NCBI RefSeq assembly: GCF_001274945.1
Contig: NZ_LILB01000005.1
Span: forward strand, 810,959 to 874,958
Source of the DNA: Viridibacillus arvi
GTDB taxonomy: Bacteria > Bacillota > Bacilli > Bacillales_A > Planococcaceae
Direction of reading: 5' to 3'
Length of the DNA stretch: 64,000 nucleotides
In this document: piece by piece, positions 59,767 to 64,000 of the stretch
Layout: each line of letters begins with the position of its first letter
How positions within the stretch are numbered: the stretch's first letter is position 1
Position numbers and translations under genes: made by a program
The notes under the pieces: generated by a model
Seen by the model: the letters and a program-made list of their open reading frames with translations, nothing else
Database searches by the model: none
What the model was told of the DNA's origin: nothing

Positions 59767-60813
59767 TTATTTTTGTTTTAAGTCATCTAAATATTTTAGA
59801 GCATCATCCACTGTTTTTACAGGCACGATTTTCATTTTCGTGTCTATTTTTTTTGCGGTTTCAACAGCTATTTCATAATTTGTTTTGATTCCAGGATTTA
59901 ATTTTTTTACTTCATCCGTTATTTTATCGTCTGGAGCAAAGAAAATTTCGATACCACCGTCATCTGCAGCAATTATTTTTTTATCAATACCACCAATCCG
60001 GCCAACTTCACCCGATTCTAACATTTCACCTGTACCTGCTACGTTATAGCCTTTCGTTAAATCTCCTTCTGTTAATTGATCAATAATCTCTAAAGTGAAC
60101 ATTAACCCTGCAGAAGGACCACCAATTTTATCCGCTTCGATTTTTACTTTTGGGTTAGTTGTAATTGATTTATTTTCTGTGAAAGTAATGCCAATACCTA
60201 CTTTCCCTTTTGTCCCAGGTATTTCTTTTAAAGTAACAGATTTTGTTTGCTCTTTTTCATCTCTAATGATAGTAAGTTTTACTTTATCACCGGATTTTTT
60301 TTCTGCTAAGTAGTCAATCAATTCTGTTTGACGAATAATTTTTTTTCCATCTATTCCAATCACTTCGTCACCGGGCTTTAAAATACCGTCACTTGCACCA
60401 TCTTCTAAAACATACACAACATAAACACCGTTATACTTAATCTCATATTCTTTATTTGCCTTTTTGAAAGCAACATATTTGGCGTTAAATTGTGAATCTG
60501 TCATAAGTTTTAATTGACGTAAATTATATTCGTCCTCACTCTCATGCGGACTTCTAACTTGCGTTTCCGGAAGCAAATCTTTTCGACTACTTAACTTAGC
60601 ACCAGCATAAGTAAAGGGCGTTGCTTTAGACATCGATACAGTCATGAGACTCATTGTTCCTTCGCTGTCTAATTTTGCATTTTCTACCTCTACAAATTGA
60701 GAAAGCTCATAAGCTCCACCTGGCTGCATAATATAATAAGGTAATGGATAGACAAAACCTAAAACCGCAATTGCAGCGATGACTATAAAACCTATAAATT
60801 TCTTGATATTCAA
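59767..60813 (-). CDS. ylbL: SepM-family PDZ/Lon-like secreted protease (YlbL)
   Basis: Membrane-anchored serine protease with one N-terminal transmembrane helix (~4-24), a PDZ domain (~125-190: VLEDGASDGILKPGDEVIGIDG) and a C-terminal S16 Lon-like domain. The catalytic dyad is S234 in GGPSAGLMF and K279 in GGIDKK, the same numbers as in B. subtilis YlbL. The open frame begins at a TTG inside the ribosome-binding site; the TTG at 60813 (NIKKFIGF) has GGAGG 8 bases upstream. 348 residues. YlbL is reported to degrade the division inhibitor YneA. Confidence 0.93.
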   Translation of the reverse strand: MNIKKFIGFIVIAAIAVLGFVYPLPYYIMQPGGAYELSQFVEVENAKLDSEGTMSLMTVSMSKATPFTYAGAKLSSRKDLLPETQVRSPHESEDEYNLRQLKLMTDSQFNAKYVAFKKANKEYEIKYNGVYVVYVLEDGASDGILKPGDEVIGIDGKKIIRQTELIDYLAEKKSGDKVKLTIIRDEKEQTKSVTLKEIPGTKGKVGIGITFTENKSITTNPKVKIEADKIGGPSAGLMFTLEIIDQLTEGDLTKGYNVAGTGEMLESGEVGRIGGIDKKIIAADDGGIEIFFAPDDKITDEVKKLNPGIKTNYEIAVETAKKIDTKMKIVPVKTVDDALKYLDDLKQK

Positions 60814-60937
60814 GACATGCACCTCCAATTAACAAACTCTTAAGCTATGTATATGACGAAACATTAGAAGGTTTGTTCGATTTTTTTAAAAATAATTTTA
60901 GCATTTGTGAATTTGACTTATAAAAAGATAAGAATGG

Positions 60938-61846
60938 GTGGAGCTAATTCTCGTTTCTCGTATGAACATCATTATTTGTTGGGTACTTATTGCTTTATTA
61001 CTTTTGCAACCAGGTATTGCTCATGAAGGGGCAGATGTGGGCATCAAATTATTTATGAATGCACTCTTCCCTTATTTATTGCCCTATTTAATATTGACCC
61101 AATGGTTACTACGCCTGACAAATCAAGGCGGTAGTAATTCTTCTAAAACTGCTCTTTACTTAAAAGCATATGGCATAAGTGCATTAGGAGGATTTCCGAC
61201 TGGCGCTGCTACAATTGCTTTTATGACAAAGGAACAACAATTAACACTGCGAGAAAGTAAGTTTTTACTTGCTATTTGTCATGCCCCTAGTCCACTCTTT
61301 ATGATTGGCTTTGTTGGTTATGAATTACTTGAAAATGCCTCTATTGGTTGGCAAATGTTACTGCTAATACATAGTGTAAATTTAGTAACACTTGGTATTT
61401 TCATATTGTTTTCTAAACGCCCAACTGAAACAACGTCCATAAAAAAGGAATTAAAACGTGATTCATTCCCTTTAATTGAAAGTATGAAAGGTAGTATTCC
61501 GACTGTCCTTTTGGTTGGTACAACTGTTATATTTTTCACTACAATTAGCCATGTGATCGCAAAGACATTACTTCATTTCTTTCACGATTTGCCTACAGTT
61601 TTGGCCGTTTCTTTATATGCAGTGTTAGAAATGACTTCTAGCTTACATATTGCAACACAATCATTTGCAAGTTCTGCTTACTTACCTTTATGGCTCATAA
61701 CTATTCTAGCGGTTCAAGGTTTAAGTATTCATTTGCAAGTTGCAGTTTTAGCTAAGGACGCTGATATCCCTCTTGTTCCATACTTTTTATTACGCTTGAT
61801 TATGATACCTATACTCCCTCTACTATACTGGGTGATTTTCTTATGA
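60938..61846 (+). CDS. ylbJ: Nucleoside-recognition (Gate) domain membrane protein, YlbJ/SpoVV-like
   Basis: Polytopic membrane protein with about seven hydrophobic segments. Gate-domain features: LMNALFPYLLPYLILTQWL, GGFPTGAATIAFM and AICHAPSPLFMIGFVGYE. Position next to coaD and ylbL matches ylbJ, whose product moves dipicolinic acid into the forespore. At ~300 residues it is about 100 shorter than B. subtilis YlbJ, so it may be a different member of the family. The start is unclear: GTG at 60938 has only a weak site, and ATG at 60962 has GGTGGAG too far upstream. Confidence 0.75.
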   Translation: MELILVSRMNIIICWVLIALLLLQPGIAHEGADVGIKLFMNALFPYLLPYLILTQWLLRLTNQGGSNSSKTALYLKAYGISALGGFPTGAATIAFMTKEQQLTLRESKFLLAICHAPSPLFMIGFVGYELLENASIGWQMLLLIHSVNLVTLGIFILFSKRPTETTSIKKELKRDSFPLIESMKGSIPTVLLVGTTVIFFTTISHVIAKTLLHFFHDLPTVLAVSLYAVLEMTSSLHIATQSFASSAYLPLWLITILAVQGLSIHLQVAVLAKDADIPLVPYFLLRLIMIPILPLLYWVIFL

Positions 61847-61900
61847 AAATCACCGCAAAAAAGGCTGTTTTATGATGTACATCATAGAACAGCCTTACTT
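61831..61900. terminator. Tandem hairpins: bidirectional terminator between ylbJ-like gene and coaD
   Basis: A perfect 10-base stem GGTGATTTTC / GAAAATCACC covers the ylbJ-like stop codon (61831-61854). It is followed by AAGGCTGTTTTATGATG / CATCATAGAACAGCCTT (61861-61897), flanked by A-run on the left and T-rich on the right. The second hairpin can stop both the plus transcript and coaD from the minus strand. Confidence 0.88.
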
Positions 61901-62954
<1,054 letters not shown>

Positions 62955-62995
62955 TGTTTCACCAAACCTTCTCTTACTTACATTTTTAATCGATT

Positions 62996-64000
62996 TTAAT
63001 TCAAAATAGCGGATGGCGCAATATTAATTTTGTCATCCGACTTTTCTACATCGACCAAGAATAACCTAACAAGCCATGCTTCTTCCACATAATAATCGTC
63101 ACCAAATTTTTCGAAAGGTTGCGAAATGATATTATAGCGTTTTTGATTATATACATAGAATGACTCACTCATTGGGAATCTGAAATTTCGCGTATCACTT
63201 TCTATATACAATCCATTTTTCCCCGTACTTACTTCATAACCAAGACCATTTAATACCGGTACCGCTTTATAAAAAAATACGACCATCTTTGAAAATAACT
63301 TGCGTATCTTCATCCTCATTATCTTTCAAATACACATGTCGCGCATCTTCAAATAACAACGGAGCAATCTCAGTACGATCATTGTCATTCATTTCAAAAA
63401 ATGACGTTTGTAAATCCAGTGTTTTTGACAACAATTTGTCGAGTACTTTTGGTGAGATTACTTCACCTTTTTGAGCAATCAAACTTTTTTTCCATACTTT
63501 TGATTGTTCGTTTGTCATGTACTTATTTACAATCTGAGTGATTTCATGTGCCTTATCAGAACCAATTTCTTTCCCCGTTATAAAGGACGCAACGGCAATT
63601 GGCAACCAATTGTTATTACTTACGAAGTCATATTGTTGTCCAATCTGAGACATGACGATTTTCTTTTCAATAGACCCAACATTAAATACTGGTGTAAATA
63701 AAATTCGTGTTGCTGAGTTTTTCTTTGAACTTTGCATAATCGCTACATGATTAAAGCCATCCAAAGAAAAGTCATTTAATTCTGTTTTTAAATCTTTCGA
63801 TATCGCCTTGTCACTATATAAAGTAACTTGTTCATTTTCAAAGACAGTTTTCAACTTTTGCTTTTGCCAATATAAATCAGTCACTGCTCCGTAACCGCTA
63901 TACATTGAATAATCTACTAGATCTAGTGTTTTTTGACCTACTAATTGTAGACCAGTAAACCATTGACCACCCGATTTTGTCTCATCAGAAATGTGAACCT
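62996..64000 (-). pseudogene. Frameshifted, partial gene for an extracytoplasmic-looking protein with a stalk-like C-terminal domain
   Basis: The gene runs in from the right edge (open frame without stop from 64000) and ends in the upstream frame with a TAA at 63267-63269. The downstream frame (to 62996) continues the same protein. Removing one T from the run of seven at 63271-63277 joins them as DGRIF-YKAVPVLNGLGYEVS. The joined C terminus (~110 residues) resembles a copper-amine-oxidase-N/stalk domain: a RxF...PVLxxLGYEV strand set and YYVEEAWLVRLFLVDV. The upstream part contains NNNWLPIAVASFITGKEIGSDKA but matches nothing I recognise. It could be a real frameshift, a sequencing error in a homopolymer, or a slippage site. 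Confidence 0.7.

Overview
This window is an AT-rich chromosomal segment of an endospore-forming Bacillales bacterium. The gene order is that of the Bacillus-type yloC-rlmN block, the pyr operon, the division and sporulation block (divIVA to mraZ) and the ylb block. sigE, sigG, spoIIGA, spoVD, an RsfA regulator and bshC place it in spore-forming, bacillithiol-making Bacillales. The protein sequences and the pattern of missing neighbours (no remA, ylyA, ylmD, murE, murG or murB in their usual places) suggest the Lysinibacillus/Solibacillus side (Planococcaceae), but that is inference. Almost everything is on the minus strand; rqcH, tmcAL (ylbM) and a ylbJ-like gene are on plus. I see no tRNA, rRNA, insertion sequence, prophage or CRISPR array.

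Layout. (1) 1-8839, minus: yloC, gmk, rpoZ, coaBC, priA, def, fmt, rsmB, rlmN (cut by the left edge), a compact translation, coenzyme A and replication-restart operon, with rqcH divergent from it. (2) 10989-12206, minus: a complete SAM-I (S-box) riboswitch with its terminator in front of a two-domain VOC (extradiol dioxygenase-like) gene. (3) 12267-24036, minus: the whole de novo UMP operon pyrR-pyrP-pyrB-pyrC-carA-carB-pyrK-pyrD-pyrF-pyrE, controlled by two PyrR attenuators, one in the leader and one before pyrB. (4) 24033-28734: rluD-type pseudouridine synthase, lspA, and ileS behind an isoleucine T-box. (5) 28742-49462: divIVA, ylmH, ylmG, sepF, ylmE, ylmC, sigG, sigE, spoIIGA, ftsZ, ftsA, sbp, ylxX, ylxW, divIB, a SEDS gene, murD, mraY, spoVD, pbpB, ftsL, rsmH, mraZ. 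This is a dcw cluster fused to the mother-cell and forespore sigma factor genes. (6) 49736-58520: bshC, a DUF3397 membrane protein, a ketopantoate reductase-type gene, a three-gene biotin-dependent acyl-CoA carboxylase, an RsfA-type regulator, a crotonase, rpmF and yceD. (7) 58492-64000: tmcAL, sepM, ylbJ-like, coaD, rsmD, and a gene that runs off the right edge and is broken by a one-base homopolymer frameshift.

The regulatory layer is rich and readable: SAM-I riboswitch, T-box with an ATC specifier, two PyrR attenuators, near-consensus sigma-A promoters in front of pyrR, ileS, ylmE, yceD and tmcAL, and a likely MraZ operator of 10-bp-phased GTGG repeats before mraZ. I found no clearly new multi-gene system. 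The most interesting leads are the S-box-controlled VOC enzyme, the terminator of sepM embedded in the coding end of the convergent tmcAL gene, the crotonase with Gln at the second catalytic Glu position, the MraZ repeats, a probable CTG start of the SEDS gene, and the frameshifted right-edge gene.
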